A DNA stretch of 21,840 nucleotides from an uncultured Porphyromonadaceae bacterium (GTDB taxonomy: Bacteria > Bacteroidota > Bacteroidia > Bacteroidales > Muribaculaceae): the NCBI GenBank assembly GCA_902491625.1, contig CABUIO010000031.1, positions 1-21,840 of the forward strand. Direction: 5' to 3'. Positions 5,934-15,300 of the stretch are shown here, in pieces (within the stretch, counting starts at the first letter, position 1; every line of letters starts with the position of its first letter). The notes below the pieces were generated by a model. That model was not told the DNA's origin. It saw only the letters and a program-made list of their open reading frames with translations, and made no database searches. The translations under genes and the position numbers were made by a program.

Positions 5934-7379
5934 ATGGCAGGGCGGATGTTCCGCATATCATGTTTGATACCGGCAGTCATATTAATGTGTCTGCTCGCAG
6001 CATCATGCGGAGGCCCTTCTCAGCAGAAGGAGACGCAGACGCCGGTGGCCTCGATGCCCGACACACTGCGCGTGGGGACATTGTACAGTCCGACGACATA
6101 TTTCATCTATCGCGACGAGCCTATGGGCTACGAATACGACATGGTGAAGCAATACGCAGAGTCGCATTCCCTTCCCATGAAGCTTGTCGTGGCTCCGAGC
6201 TTCCACACTCTCGTGGAAATGCTTGACAGCGGGAAGATCGACCTTTTGGCTTGTCGCGTGCCGATGACTTCCGATTTCAAAAATCAGGTGCGCTTCTGCG
6301 GTCCTGTCAATGTCACGGCTCAGGTGCTTGTGCAGAAAAACGCCAGGGAGAGCGGCGACGGTTATGTCGACAACGTGACCGGACTTGTCGGTCGTGACGT
6401 CTATGTCGAGACCGGCACGAAATATTGCCAGCGCCTTGAAAACCTCAATGAGGAGGTCGGTGGCGGCATCAATATCCATGCTCTCGCTTCCGACACGCTC
6501 GTGGCCCACGATCTTGTGGAGATGGTGGCTCAGGGTGAGGTCCCTTTTACTGTGGTCGACGGCGACATCGCCTCGCTTGAAAAGACATATTATCACAATA
6601 TAGATGTGAGTGTGGCCGTCAGTCTGGAGCAGAAGTCGGCGTGGGCTGTGGCGAAAGACAACGAGGTTCTTGCCAACAGTATCGACAAATGGAGCCGCAC
6701 TATCGGCGACAACAACGAGGTCAAGGAGATCCATCGCCGCTATTTCGAGATGGCGAAGAATCCTTTCGATGATGATGACGGCATTGCCGTCGGTTCTTCC
6801 GGCGCGGGTTCCACCGGCGTGAGGATGATGGATGCTACCACGATCTCGCAGTATGACGCTTTTTTCCGCAAGTATGCGCCCTCCATCGACTGGGACTGGC
6901 GTCTGCTGGCTGCCGTGGCCTACGAGGAGAGCCGCTTCGACAATTCCGCCACATCGTGGGCCGGAGCCGCCGGAGTGATGCAGATAATGCCCCGCACCGC
7001 AGCGCTCAACGGTTTGCCGGCGTCGCAGATACGCGATCCGGAGCGCAACATAGCCACGTGCGTCAGGATTTTCAAGATACTCGACGATCTTCTCCGCAAG
7101 AAGGTTCCCTCTCCCGATGAGCGCCTGAAATTCGTGCTCGCCTCCTACAATGCCGGACAAGGCCACATCCTTGACGCCATCGCACTTGCCGGAAAATACG
7201 GTATGGACAATCAGGTGTGGGACTCCAATGTGCGCGACGCCCTGCTGATGAAGTCGCGTCAGGAGTATTACACCGATCCTGTGGTTCGACACGGCTATTT
7301 CCATGCCAAGGAGACGGTTTCATACGTGGATCGTGTACTTCGCACCTATGACTATTACAAGGCGCACGCGCCTGTCTGA
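5934..7379 (+). CDS. mltF: Membrane-bound lytic murein transglycosylase F-like lipoprotein (SBP_bac_3 + SLT)
   Basis: A 481-residue lipoprotein. The hydrophobic signal ends LLAAS-Cys25, a lipobox, so the mature protein is lipid-anchored in the envelope. Residues 45-275 form a family-3 solute-binding domain (LRVGTLYSPTTYF, YEYDMVKQYA, DLLACRVPMT). Residues about 305-430 form an SLT lytic transglycosylase domain: YEESRF (330-335) with catalytic Glu332, then GVMQIMP (347-353) and ASYNAGQGH (403-411). The order matches MltF, which cleaves murein glycan strands to 1,6-anhydro products while its N-terminal domain may sense muropeptides. An acidic run (FDDDDG, 278-283) and a Gly/Ser linker join the domains. 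The ATG at 5934 has GGAAGGA upstream; Met5 is an alternative start. It follows purM closely and precedes other envelope genes. Confidence 0.93.
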   Translation: MAGRMFRISCLIPAVILMCLLAASCGGPSQQKETQTPVASMPDTLRVGTLYSPTTYFIYRDEPMGYEYDMVKQYAESHSLPMKLVVAPSFHTLVEMLDSGKIDLLACRVPMTSDFKNQVRFCGPVNVTAQVLVQKNARESGDGYVDNVTGLVGRDVYVETGTKYCQRLENLNEEVGGGINIHALASDTLVAHDLVEMVAQGEVPFTVVDGDIASLEKTYYHNIDVSVAVSLEQKSAWAVAKDNEVLANSIDKWSRTIGDNNEVKEIHRRYFEMAKNPFDDDDGIAVGSSGAGSTGVRMMDATTISQYDAFFRKYAPSIDWDWRLLAAVAYEESRFDNSATSWAGAAGVMQIMPRTAALNGLPASQIRDPERNIATCVRIFKILDDLLRKKVPSPDERLKFVLASYNAGQGHILDAIALAGKYGMDNQVWDSNVRDALLMKSRQEYYTDPVVRHGYFHAKETVSYVDRVLRTYDYYKAHAPV

Positions 7380-7414
7380 AAGAATATCAATTACACAGTA
7401 AAATATTGAAAATT

Positions 7415-7966
7415 ATGAAAAAAAGAAACTTCACAGTTGCCCTTGTGCTTGCGTTGGCAGGCTCGATGCTTTTCAGCTCCTGTATCGGACGTTTTGCCCT
7501 TACCGGCAAGGTGCTCAGCTGGAACAACCAGATAGGCTCTAAATTCGTCAACGAACTTGTCTTCCTCGCATTCTGGATCCTTCCGGTCTATGAAGTGACA
7601 GCGCTTGCCGACCTTCTGGTGATCAACTCGATCGAGTTCTGGAGCGGCAACAATCCCGTGGAAGCCTACACCAAGGTCGTAAAGACTGAAAACGGCAATT
7701 ACCTCGTGAAATGCGACGGCAAAGGCTACGACATCGTCAACACAGGAAACGGCGACAAGGTGCGACTCGATTTCGATGCGCGCACACAGACATGGTCGGT
7801 TGTCGACGGCGACAAGAAGGTACCTTTCATGACGTTCATCGACGACAAGCACGTGCAGATGATCACACCCGACGGTGGCACGACTACCGTTGAGGTGAGC
7901 GAGGAAGGTGTCACTGCCTATCAGGCCATCACGGCTTCCGGCGCCAATATGATGGCAGCGAAATAA
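7415..7966 (+). CDS. DUF3332 family lipoprotein
   Basis: A 183-residue protein starting at the ATG at 7415; an in-frame TTG at 7406 is a less likely start. The signal peptide ends LFSS-Cys23, a Bacteroidetes-style lipobox. CIGRFALTGKVLSWN, GSKFVNELVFL and INSIEFWSGNNP are the hallmarks I recognise from DUF3332 proteins. A hydrophobic stretch (about residues 47-72, around FLAFWILPVYEVTALADLLV) could be a membrane segment. The second half is a beta-rich region (VKCDGKGYDIVNTG, WSVVDGDKKVPFM, TTTVEVSEEGVTAY) resembling repeated meander strands. The molecular function is unknown. It sits 35 bases after mltF and 20 bases before the LysM gene, so it is probably co-transcribed with them. Confidence 0.85.
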   Translation: MKKRNFTVALVLALAGSMLFSSCIGRFALTGKVLSWNNQIGSKFVNELVFLAFWILPVYEVTALADLLVINSIEFWSGNNPVEAYTKVVKTENGNYLVKCDGKGYDIVNTGNGDKVRLDFDARTQTWSVVDGDKKVPFMTFIDDKHVQMITPDGGTTTVEVSEEGVTAYQAITASGANMMAAK

Positions 7967-7986
7967 TTTTGTAAATTAATTTCACT

Positions 7987-10197
7987 ATGCGATTAAGGCA
8001 TATTCTTATCTCCTGTCTCCTTGCGTGCGGAGTCGGACTTGAAGTCTGTGCTGACAACAACGTCGTGACTTTGCCCACGGTCGTGCGCGATGGCGTCAGC
8101 TATTATCAATATCAGGTCAAGGACGGCGAAAGCCTCTACGGCATCGCCAAGCTCATGGGCTGGGACTACGATCTTCTCGACGCCCTCAATCCCGGCGCGA
8201 CCGAGAAATTGCGTCGTGGCGACAAGCTTATATATCCCAACGATAAACTCTCTGTGGAAAAGGAAGCGGACAGTTCCGAAACCTTCACTCCTTCGGGAAA
8301 GAAGCGAAAATTCAAGGTCGAGTATACTGTCACGAACTCCTCTAATCCCTACGAGATCGCGAAGTATCTCGACGTGACCACGGAGCAGCTTTATGCACAG
8401 AATCCCTCGGCTCGTAAGGGGATTAACAAGGGTGATGTAATCGTCATCGACTATGCCGCGCTTGACGGTGACGGTTCCGCAAAGCCTGATCAATCAGCGT
8501 TTGCAACGGAGCAATCCGGAAAGGTGTCGGAATCTGTGGCAGGACGTTTCAAGGATAGAGACAAGACTGAACCCGCGAAGGCTGCACCCTCTGTCAGCGC
8601 TAAGACTGAGCCTGCGGCAGTTTCAGTAAGCGAAACGAAAAAAGGCGAGGATCCGTACAGCGGCGTCTCGGTACGCAATCCTTTGGTCGGGCTTGATAAG
8701 AACATGCTGATGGAATACACCATACAGCCGGGCGACAACGCGCAGATCGTGGCTTCCAATTTCGACACCACGGTGCGCGACATATACTTCCTCAACCGAG
8801 GCGTGTCCGAGTCGTGGTTTCCCGAAGGTCTTGTCATTGATCTCCTTCCCGGAAGCAAGGAGCAGGATCATCACAATGTCACCATACATACGCGCGTGAA
8901 GACCGGCGAGATCTCCTACAAGATTAAAAAGGAGGATACGTTCGAGTCCGTGGCCGCTGCCAACAATATCACTGTTGCGGAACTGCGCGAGGCCAATCCC
9001 GGAGTCTCTGAACTGAAGAAAGGCAAGAAGATTGTCGTCCCTCAGTATATGAATCACAGCGAATGGAAGGATGTGGTCTTCACCGATCCCCGCGAGGCTA
9101 CTTCCGAAGGACGCAGTGAGATTTACCGCGAGGTTTCCGACTTCGGGAAGCCTGAGCGAAACAATGGCAACGCCTTTGACATCTTGGTGCTTACATCCAC
9201 CTCGTCTTCCGATTTGAAACGCGACAGGGAGTTTCTGCGCGGATTCCTGCTCGGAGTCAATGAGTCTGACAATGAAGGGAAGAAGATCGGAGTCCAGGTG
9301 GTTGATGTCACAGACGACCGGCTTGCTTCTTCCTACATGAGCGAGGTAAAGAGCAACCGTCCCGACCTCATTGTCGCTACATTCGAGAAATCGTTTCCCG
9401 AGGATTTAATCTCATATGCCGATCAGAACGGCATCGGACTCGTGAATGTCTTTGACGCCAAAAGCGAGGCATACACTTCAAACGACGAGGTCTTTCAGGT
9501 GCTCCAGCCTTCTGCGATGATGAACGAGAAGATTGCAGACAATATGTTCAAACTGTTCAAAAACTGCGTCATCCTCTTTGTCGACGAGCCTGCGGGCGAG
9601 AGCGACAGCTTCGCAGCGCTTTTCAAGACGAAACTGAAAAAAGCCGGAATTCCCTTTGACAATCTCGCATCTTTAGGCGCGCTCAAGACACTTGAGCCAG
9701 CGGGAGGCAAAGGCTACGTTATCGTCAGCGGCGCCGGATCGCAAAACGCTGTCAGCTCGACGCTTCAGGCTGTCGAATCCTTCCGGAAGTCTTATCCGGA
9801 TCTCGAAGTTTCGCTTATCGGACGTCCCACGTGGATTGTCTATGCTGATAAACTGCAATCTCAGCTAAGGGAATGTGACACATATATTCCCTCGCGTTTC
9901 TACTATTACGGTGATTCGGTGCCATATCAGAACTTTATCTCGCTGTTTAAGAAGGTCTACAATGTGGAACCTGTCGTGTCCTATCCCCCTTATGCAGCCA
10001 TGGGCTACGACATAGCGCGATATTTCATCTCCTCGATGCTTGACAACAACGGCGATTTCAACCTACACGTCAACGTGCCTCGCGGTCTGGAGATGGATTT
10101 TGATTTCCGGAGAGAGTCCGCACATTCCGGACTTGTTAACAAGCTCCTTTACTGGATGCACTATGCTCCCGGAGGAGTGACCGGCACAGGATATTAA
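7987..10197 (+). CDS. LysM-repeat protein fused to a periplasmic-binding-protein-like domain
   Basis: A 736-residue exported protein with a signal peptide (about residues 1-22). Four LysM-like segments are visible: 41-84 (YQVKDGESLYGIAK), 112-156 (YTVTNSSNPYEIAK), 243-287 (YTIQPGDNAQIVAS) and 310-353 (YKIKKEDTFESVAA). The first is the most canonical. A low-complexity Lys/Ser/Ala/Glu linker (about 158-222) separates the second and third. From about 395 to the end it resembles a type I periplasmic binding protein (DILVLTSTSSSDLKRDREFLRGFLLG, PDLIVATFE, ILFVDEP, YPPYAAMGYDIARYF). No transmembrane helix or lipobox is seen, so it is probably periplasmic, held to peptidoglycan by LysM, possibly binding a small ligand. 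It ends one base before the next ATG, so the two are coupled. The ligand is unknown. Confidence 0.88.
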   Translation: MRLRHILISCLLACGVGLEVCADNNVVTLPTVVRDGVSYYQYQVKDGESLYGIAKLMGWDYDLLDALNPGATEKLRRGDKLIYPNDKLSVEKEADSSETFTPSGKKRKFKVEYTVTNSSNPYEIAKYLDVTTEQLYAQNPSARKGINKGDVIVIDYAALDGDGSAKPDQSAFATEQSGKVSESVAGRFKDRDKTEPAKAAPSVSAKTEPAAVSVSETKKGEDPYSGVSVRNPLVGLDKNMLMEYTIQPGDNAQIVASNFDTTVRDIYFLNRGVSESWFPEGLVIDLLPGSKEQDHHNVTIHTRVKTGEISYKIKKEDTFESVAAANNITVAELREANPGVSELKKGKKIVVPQYMNHSEWKDVVFTDPREATSEGRSEIYREVSDFGKPERNNGNAFDILVLTSTSSSDLKRDREFLRGFLLGVNESDNEGKKIGVQVVDVTDDRLASSYMSEVKSNRPDLIVATFEKSFPEDLISYADQNGIGLVNVFDAKSEAYTSNDEVFQVLQPSAMMNEKIADNMFKLFKNCVILFVDEPAGESDSFAALFKTKLKKAGIPFDNLASLGALKTLEPAGGKGYVIVSGAGSQNAVSSTLQAVESFRKSYPDLEVSLIGRPTWIVYADKLQSQLRECDTYIPSRFYYYGDSVPYQNFISLFKKVYNVEPVVSYPPYAAMGYDIARYFISSMLDNNGDFNLHVNVPRGLEMDFDFRRESAHSGLVNKLLYWMHYAPGGVTGTGY

Positions 10198-10198
10198 A

Positions 10199-10891
10199 AT
10201 GAAAGGATTCAGAACATTTCTTATCGTTGCGGCCACGATTTTAAGCAGTGTGGTTCCGGCACTCGGCCAGACGCACTATGAAGGCAATCTTTTTGTCGGC
10301 GCAAAGGGTGGCATCGGCTTTTCCAGAGTGGCTTTCCATCCGAGCGTCAGGCAGAAAATGCCCATCGGCGCACATGCCGGATTCACCGTGCGCTACATTG
10401 AGGAGAATCATTTCGGAATTATCGGTGAGCTGAATTTCGTGCAGCGTGGCTGGGAAGAGAACTTCGAGGAAGATCCTTTCAGCTATCGACGCACCCTCAA
10501 CTATATTGAGCTGCCTGTTCTGGCGCATATCTATTTCGGAAGCAGCCGAGCACACTTCTTCTTCAACGCGGGACCGCAGATCGGTCTGATGGTTGGGGAG
10601 AGCACAAGCTCCAATTTCGACTATCGCAATCCGGAATCAGTTCCCGGTTTTCCTTTGAAAGACAGACAGATAGCACAATATAACCTTAAAGGGCAGAAAA
10701 AGCTCGATTTCGGCATTACGGCCGGAATCGGCGGAGAGTTCTTTATCAATTCCCGCAATTCCATCACCCTTGAAGGACGGTTCTACTACGGATTGGGCAA
10801 TGTCGTTAAGACCGGAAGGACGGAGACATTCAGCAGCGCCAACAGTCTGGGTGTCCTGATTTCGGCGGGTTATTGGTTCAGAGTGAAATAG
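10199..10891 (+). CDS. PorT-like outer-membrane beta-barrel protein
   Basis: A 230-residue protein with a signal peptide (cleavage near residues 21-23, VVPALGQ). Alternating hydrophobic strands ending in aromatic residues (NLFVGAKGGIGFSRV, HAGFTVRYIEENHFGIIGELNFVQRGW, LNYIELPVLAHIYFG, HFFFNAGPQIGLMVG, DFGITAGIGGEFFI, ITLEGRFYYGLGNV, LGVLISAGYWF) give about eight strands. This fits the outer-membrane beta-barrel family that includes PorT. True PorT serves type IX secretion, but many paralogues of this fold have no known role, and no other secretion gene is in view. It starts one base after the LysM gene's stop and is the last gene before a terminator, so it probably works with the LysM protein. 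Confidence 0.85.
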   Translation: MKGFRTFLIVAATILSSVVPALGQTHYEGNLFVGAKGGIGFSRVAFHPSVRQKMPIGAHAGFTVRYIEENHFGIIGELNFVQRGWEENFEEDPFSYRRTLNYIELPVLAHIYFGSSRAHFFFNAGPQIGLMVGESTSSNFDYRNPESVPGFPLKDRQIAQYNLKGQKKLDFGITAGIGGEFFINSRNSITLEGRFYYGLGNVVKTGRTETFSSANSLGVLISAGYWFRVK

Positions 10892-10975
10892 CCCGGGACA
10901 TCCGACGCCTGGAACTGACGGATTTCCGTTGGTCAATAAGTCAGATTTTATAAGTCAATAGTAGGTATTTTAACA

Positions 10976-11013
10976 ATCGGGAAAGGGACGTGCGGTCTCT
11001 TTCCCGATTTTTT
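10976..11013 (+). terminator. Rho-independent terminator after the PorT-like gene
   Basis: ATCGGGAAAGGGA (10976-10988) pairs with TCTCTTTCCCGAT (10996-11008), 13 positions including one G-T pair, with a 7-base loop and six Ts (11008-11013). It ends the purM to porT-like transcript and abuts the next promoter. Confidence 0.88.
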
Positions 11014-11015
11014 GT

Positions 11016-11023
11016 TAACTTTG
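11016..11023 (+). promoter_or_regulatory. Candidate distal -7 element for the RND operon
   Basis: TAACTTTG matches TAnnTTTG and directly follows the terminator T tract. It would give a leader of about 85 bases. The -33 region is poor. Confidence 0.45.
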
Positions 11024-11051
11024 CGCGATGTGTTGTCTGGAACAACCAATG

Positions 11052-11073
11052 AACTTTATTATGTTTTAAAGTT
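11052..11073. promoter_or_regulatory. Inverted repeat, candidate operator upstream of the RND operon
   Basis: AACTTTA (11052-11058) and TAAAGTT (11067-11073) are perfect inverted repeats with an 8-base spacer. AACAAC (11041-11046) and GTTGTT (11071-11076) form a wider, partly overlapping pair. The site lies between the two candidate -7 elements, where a repressor could block both. No regulator gene is adjacent, so the binding protein is unknown. Confidence 0.3.
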
Positions 11074-11081
11074 GTTAGGTA

Positions 11082-11089
11082 TATATTTG
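11082..11089 (+). promoter_or_regulatory. Candidate proximal -7 element for the RND operon
   Basis: TATATTTG is an exact TAnnTTTG match ending 26 bases before the adaptor ATG. Upstream ATG (11061-11063) is only a partial -33 match at 18 bases. Confidence 0.45.
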
Positions 11090-11115
11090 AAGAATAATAA
11101 CAAATTCGAAAGAAC

Positions 11116-12315
11116 ATGGAATATAAGAAGTTAATTCGGCCGACTGCTATGTTGGCTCTCTGTGTGCTCACATTCGCATCCTGCAAGAAAACCGACGATG
11201 CCGCTGCCATGCAGCAGGGTCAGGTTCCCGAGCTCGCTGTGTTGACAGTAGGCTCCGAGAATGCGACGATCGACAGATCCTATCCTGCCACATTGGTTGG
11301 TGAGAACGATGTGGAGATCCGTCCCCAGATCACCGGGCAGATCACTCAGGTGCTTGTCGAGGACGGACAGCACGTTTCCAAAGGTCAGGTGCTCTTCATC
11401 ATTGATGCGGTGACTCTTCAGGCTGCCGTCGACGCTGCCCAGAGCCAGGTGCTTCAGGCTCAGGCCGGTGTCGTTTCGGCCCAGGCTGCTGTCAATACAG
11501 CTCAGACCAATGTGAACAATAATAAACTCCTTCTTGAAAAGAATATCATCAGTGCCTCTGCCTATCAGATCACGGTCGATCAGCTGAACATGTCCAAGGC
11601 TCAGCTCAATCAGGCACAGGCATCCGTCCGCGCCGCACAGGCTCAGCTCGCTTCCGCTAACAAGAATCTTTCATATTCCAAGGTAACGGCTCCCGCATCG
11701 GGTGTTGTCGGCACAATCGACTTCAAGGTCGGCGCTTACGTGACGCCTCAGAGCATGCTGACCGTTCTTTCCACTACGGCCGACATGGAGGCTTATTTCT
11801 CGCTGACAGAAAAGGAGCTTCTCACAATGACCAACAGCAGCTCGATCCAGCAGGCCATCTCGGCCATGCCTCCGGTTCAGCTTCAGCTTGCAGACGGCAG
11901 CATTTATCCTCTTGCCGGAAAAATCACGTCTGTCAGTGGTGTCACAGACACTCGCACCGGTAGCGCACGCGTGAAGGCACTTTTCCCTAACCCCAACGGA
12001 GTCCTTCGCAGCGGTAGTACAGCCAAAGTGCTTATCCCCAACATCATGAACGATGTCATAGCCATTCCTCAGAAAGCTACATTTGAAATTCAGGACATGA
12101 AGTATGTCTTCGTTGTCAGCGGCGACAGCTCCAAGCTTGTCAGCACCAATATCAAGGTTTCGCCAATGTCTGACGGCAAGAACTATCTCGTGACTGAAGG
12201 ACTTAAGCCGGGCGACAAAGTGCTTGTGGAAGGTGTCGGCGTTTCGGCTAAGGAAGGCATGTCCATCAAGCCTAAAGCCTACGATCCGTCCGCAGCGGCA
12301 ATGCAGGCCAAATAA
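11116..12315 (+). CDS. RND efflux periplasmic adaptor lipoprotein (membrane fusion protein)
   Basis: A 399-residue AcrA/MexA-type adaptor. The signal peptide ends LTFAS-Cys23, a lipobox, so it is probably anchored by lipid to the inner membrane. VEIRPQITGQITQVLVEDGQHVSKGQVLFIID (67-97) is the first half of the lipoyl domain, and APASGVVGTIDFKVGAYV (192-209) the second. Between them (about 98-187) is an Ala/Gln-rich alpha-hairpin coiled coil (AAVDAAQSQVLQAQAGVVSA and on), the part that contacts the outer-membrane channel. The beta-barrel and membrane-proximal domains follow. It is the first gene of a three-gene operon with pump and channel downstream. It would link the pump to the channel; the exported compounds cannot be told from sequence. 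Confidence 0.96.
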   Translation: MEYKKLIRPTAMLALCVLTFASCKKTDDAAAMQQGQVPELAVLTVGSENATIDRSYPATLVGENDVEIRPQITGQITQVLVEDGQHVSKGQVLFIIDAVTLQAAVDAAQSQVLQAQAGVVSAQAAVNTAQTNVNNNKLLLEKNIISASAYQITVDQLNMSKAQLNQAQASVRAAQAQLASANKNLSYSKVTAPASGVVGTIDFKVGAYVTPQSMLTVLSTTADMEAYFSLTEKELLTMTNSSSIQQAISAMPPVQLQLADGSIYPLAGKITSVSGVTDTRTGSARVKALFPNPNGVLRSGSTAKVLIPNIMNDVIAIPQKATFEIQDMKYVFVVSGDSSKLVSTNIKVSPMSDGKNYLVTEGLKPGDKVLVEGVGVSAKEGMSIKPKAYDPSAAAMQAK

Positions 12316-12364
12316 TGTGTGATTCGGAACTTCAATTCAAGAAAAGACAATAGTTCGCTAAACA

Positions 12365-15300
12365 ATGAAGATAGCAACATTTATTAACAGGCCGGTACTC
12401 TCGACCGTGATCTCGATCTTCATCGTGATCTTCGGTATTCTGGGTCTTGTGAGCCTGCCGATCGAGCAATATCCTGATATTGCGCCTCCCACCATCAGTG
12501 TGCAGACAACTTACACCGGTGCCAACGCCGAGTCTGTGCTGAAGTCTGTGATCGCACCTCTCGAGGAGCAGATCAACGGCGCCGAGAACATGACATACAT
12601 GAAATCTCAGGCAGCCAACAACGGATCCGCGACCATCAGCGTCTATTTCAAGCAGGGCACAGACCCCGACATGGCCGCTGTCGATGTCCAGAACCGTGTG
12701 TCGAAAGCCACCGGTTTCCTGCCTTCGGAGGTCAATCAGGTCGGTGTGATCACCCAGAAGCGTCAGAGCTCAATGCTCCTTGTAATCACGCTCTACGGCA
12801 AGGACAACAGATACTCCGACAGCTTTATCGAGAACTATATGGCCATCAACCTGATTCCCGAGATCAAGCGTGTCTCGGGTGTGGGCGATGCCATGGTGAT
12901 GGGTGCTGACTATTCCATGCGTATCTGGCTCAAGCCTGACGTCATGGCGCAGTACGGCCTTATGCCTTCCGACGTCACCGCCGCGCTTGCGGAACAGAAC
13001 ATCGAGGCGGCTCCCGGTCAGTTCGGTGAAAGCGGCGATCAGAGCTTCCAGTATGTGATGCGTTACAAAGGACGTCTGGAGACCGAGCAGGAGTTTGAGG
13101 ACATCGTCATCCGTGCCACCGACGACGGCCAGATCCTCCGTCTCGGCGATGTGGCCAAGGTTGAGCTGGGACGTCTTTCCTACGGCTTCAATGCCGAGAT
13201 CAACGGACACACCGGATGCGCCGCCATCATCTTCCAGTCGGCCGGTTCAAACGCCACTCAGGTCATCAATGATATCCTCAAGCTTCTCGATCAGGCACAG
13301 AAAGAGGCTCCCGAGGGACTTGTCATCGGCACCTCGCTCAATGTCAACGACTTCCTCTATGCCTCTATCCATGAGGTTATCAAGACTCTCATCGAGGCGT
13401 TCATACTCGTGTTCCTCGTGGTGTTCATCTTCCTGCAGGACATGCGCTCCACGCTTATTCCCGTGATTGCCATTCCGGTGGCTCTTATAGGTACATTCTT
13501 CCTGATGAAGATCTTCGGATTCTCCATCAACCTTCTTACCCTTTCGGCACTGGTTCTTGCGATCGCGATTGTGGTCGATGATGCGATTGTGGTGGTCGAG
13601 GCTGTTCACGCCAAGCTCGACCAAGGCTACAAATCGTCGCGTCAGGCTGCAATCGACGCCATGGGCGAGATCACCTCGGCCCTTATCTCCATCACTCTCG
13701 TGATGATGCTTGTGTTCATTCCCGTGTCGTTCATGGGTGGCACTTCCGGCGTGTTCTACCGTCAGTTCGGTCTGACCATGGCTATGGCCATCGGTCTTTC
13801 GGCCATCAACGCCCTTACCCTTTCCCCTGCGCTCTGTGCCATTTTCCTTAAGCCCCATAAGAGCGAGGGCGAGGAGGAGGCTTCCCTCAAGCAGCGCCTT
13901 GGCGATGCCTATTCTGCTGCCGGTGCGGCGTTAAAGGAGACAGCCAAGCGTCGTTTCGGATTCGACCTTCCCCCGGTCGTGACTTCTCTCTTCCTGGTCG
14001 GAGCTATCGTCTTCCTCGTGTTGGGATGGTACACTGACGGCGACAGGACTCATCTTGTCATTTCTGCCTGTACGGCGGTCATCGCTCTCTACGGAATGTT
14101 CCGTCGCCGTTTCCTTGACGGATTCAACATCGGTTTCGCACGTCTGCAAAAGATCTATAATAAAGGTGTTCATTTCTTCGTCGGCCATAAGATCATAAGC
14201 GGCATCATCACTGCAGGCGGCATTGTAGTGCTCGTCTGGCTGATGATGATCACGCCTACAGGACTCGTTCCCGAGGAGGACACAGGTACGATCATGGGCG
14301 TTGTCGACATGCCGCCGGGAACTTCGCGCGAACAGACCCACGAGGTCATGAAGCGTGTGGACGCTATCGCCCGCCAGATCCCCGAGGTCGAGGTCACGAC
14401 CGCCATCACTGGCTATTCGTTCCTCGGCGGTCAGGGTAACTCCTACGGCTCGTTTATCATCAAGCTCAAGCACTGGGACGAACGTAAGGGGGACAACTCG
14501 ACGGCAGACGCCGTGCTCGGCAAACTCTTCATGATGACCGGGCAGGTCGTGAAAGACGGACGTGTCATGTTCTTCAAGCCTCCTATGATCACCGGTTATT
14601 CCGCAACCAACGGTTTCGAGGTTCAGCTACAGGACAAGACCGGCGGCGACCTCAACCAGTTCTTCCAGGTTTATCAGCAGTTCATCGCCGCGCTTAATGC
14701 CCGCCCGGAGGTTCAGATGGCATATTCTACCTTCAATCCCTCATTCCCCCAGTATCTTATCGACATCGACGTCGCCAAGGTGAAGCAGGCCGGACTGACA
14801 CAGAACGCTATCCTCTCGACCCTGCAGGGGTACTACGGCGGTATGTACATCTCCAACTTCAACCGCTTCGGCAAGCTCTACCGTGTCATGATGCAGGCGA
14901 CGCCCGAGGCTCGTGTCGATCCCGAGACGCTCAACCAGATCAAGGTGCGCAACGGATCGGAGATGGCTCCGATAAGCAACTTCGTGAAGCTTACGCGTGT
15001 CTACGGTCCCGATGTGATCAGCCGATTCAACATGTACACCTCCATCAGCATCACCGGTAACCCCGCCCCCGGCGTCTCCTCCGGCGACTGTATCAAGGCT
15101 GTCGAAGAGGTGGCTGCCCAGACGCTGCCCACAGGATTCGGCTTCGAATACTCCGGTCTGACACGTGAGGAGGCCACGACATCCTCCGGCTCGACGGGCT
15201 ACGTCTTCGCGCTTGTGCTCCTCTTCGTCTATCTGCTTCTGTCCGCGCAATACGAGAGCTACTTCCTCCCTCTGGCGGTTATCCTCTCCGTGCCTTTCGG

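Noticed and set aside
6003..7304. Minus-strand ORF of 433 codons
   Set aside because: Antisense to the mltF-like gene, whose domains are convincing; no recognisable motif in the antisense product.
10199..10891. Type IX secretion component PorT proper
   Set aside because: The barrel fold fits, but many paralogues share it and no other type IX gene is nearby, so only PorT-like is claimed.
10941..11210. Minus-strand ORF of 89 codons in the gap before the RND operon
   Set aside because: It overlaps a terminator, two promoters and the start of the adaptor gene, and has no signal or domain.
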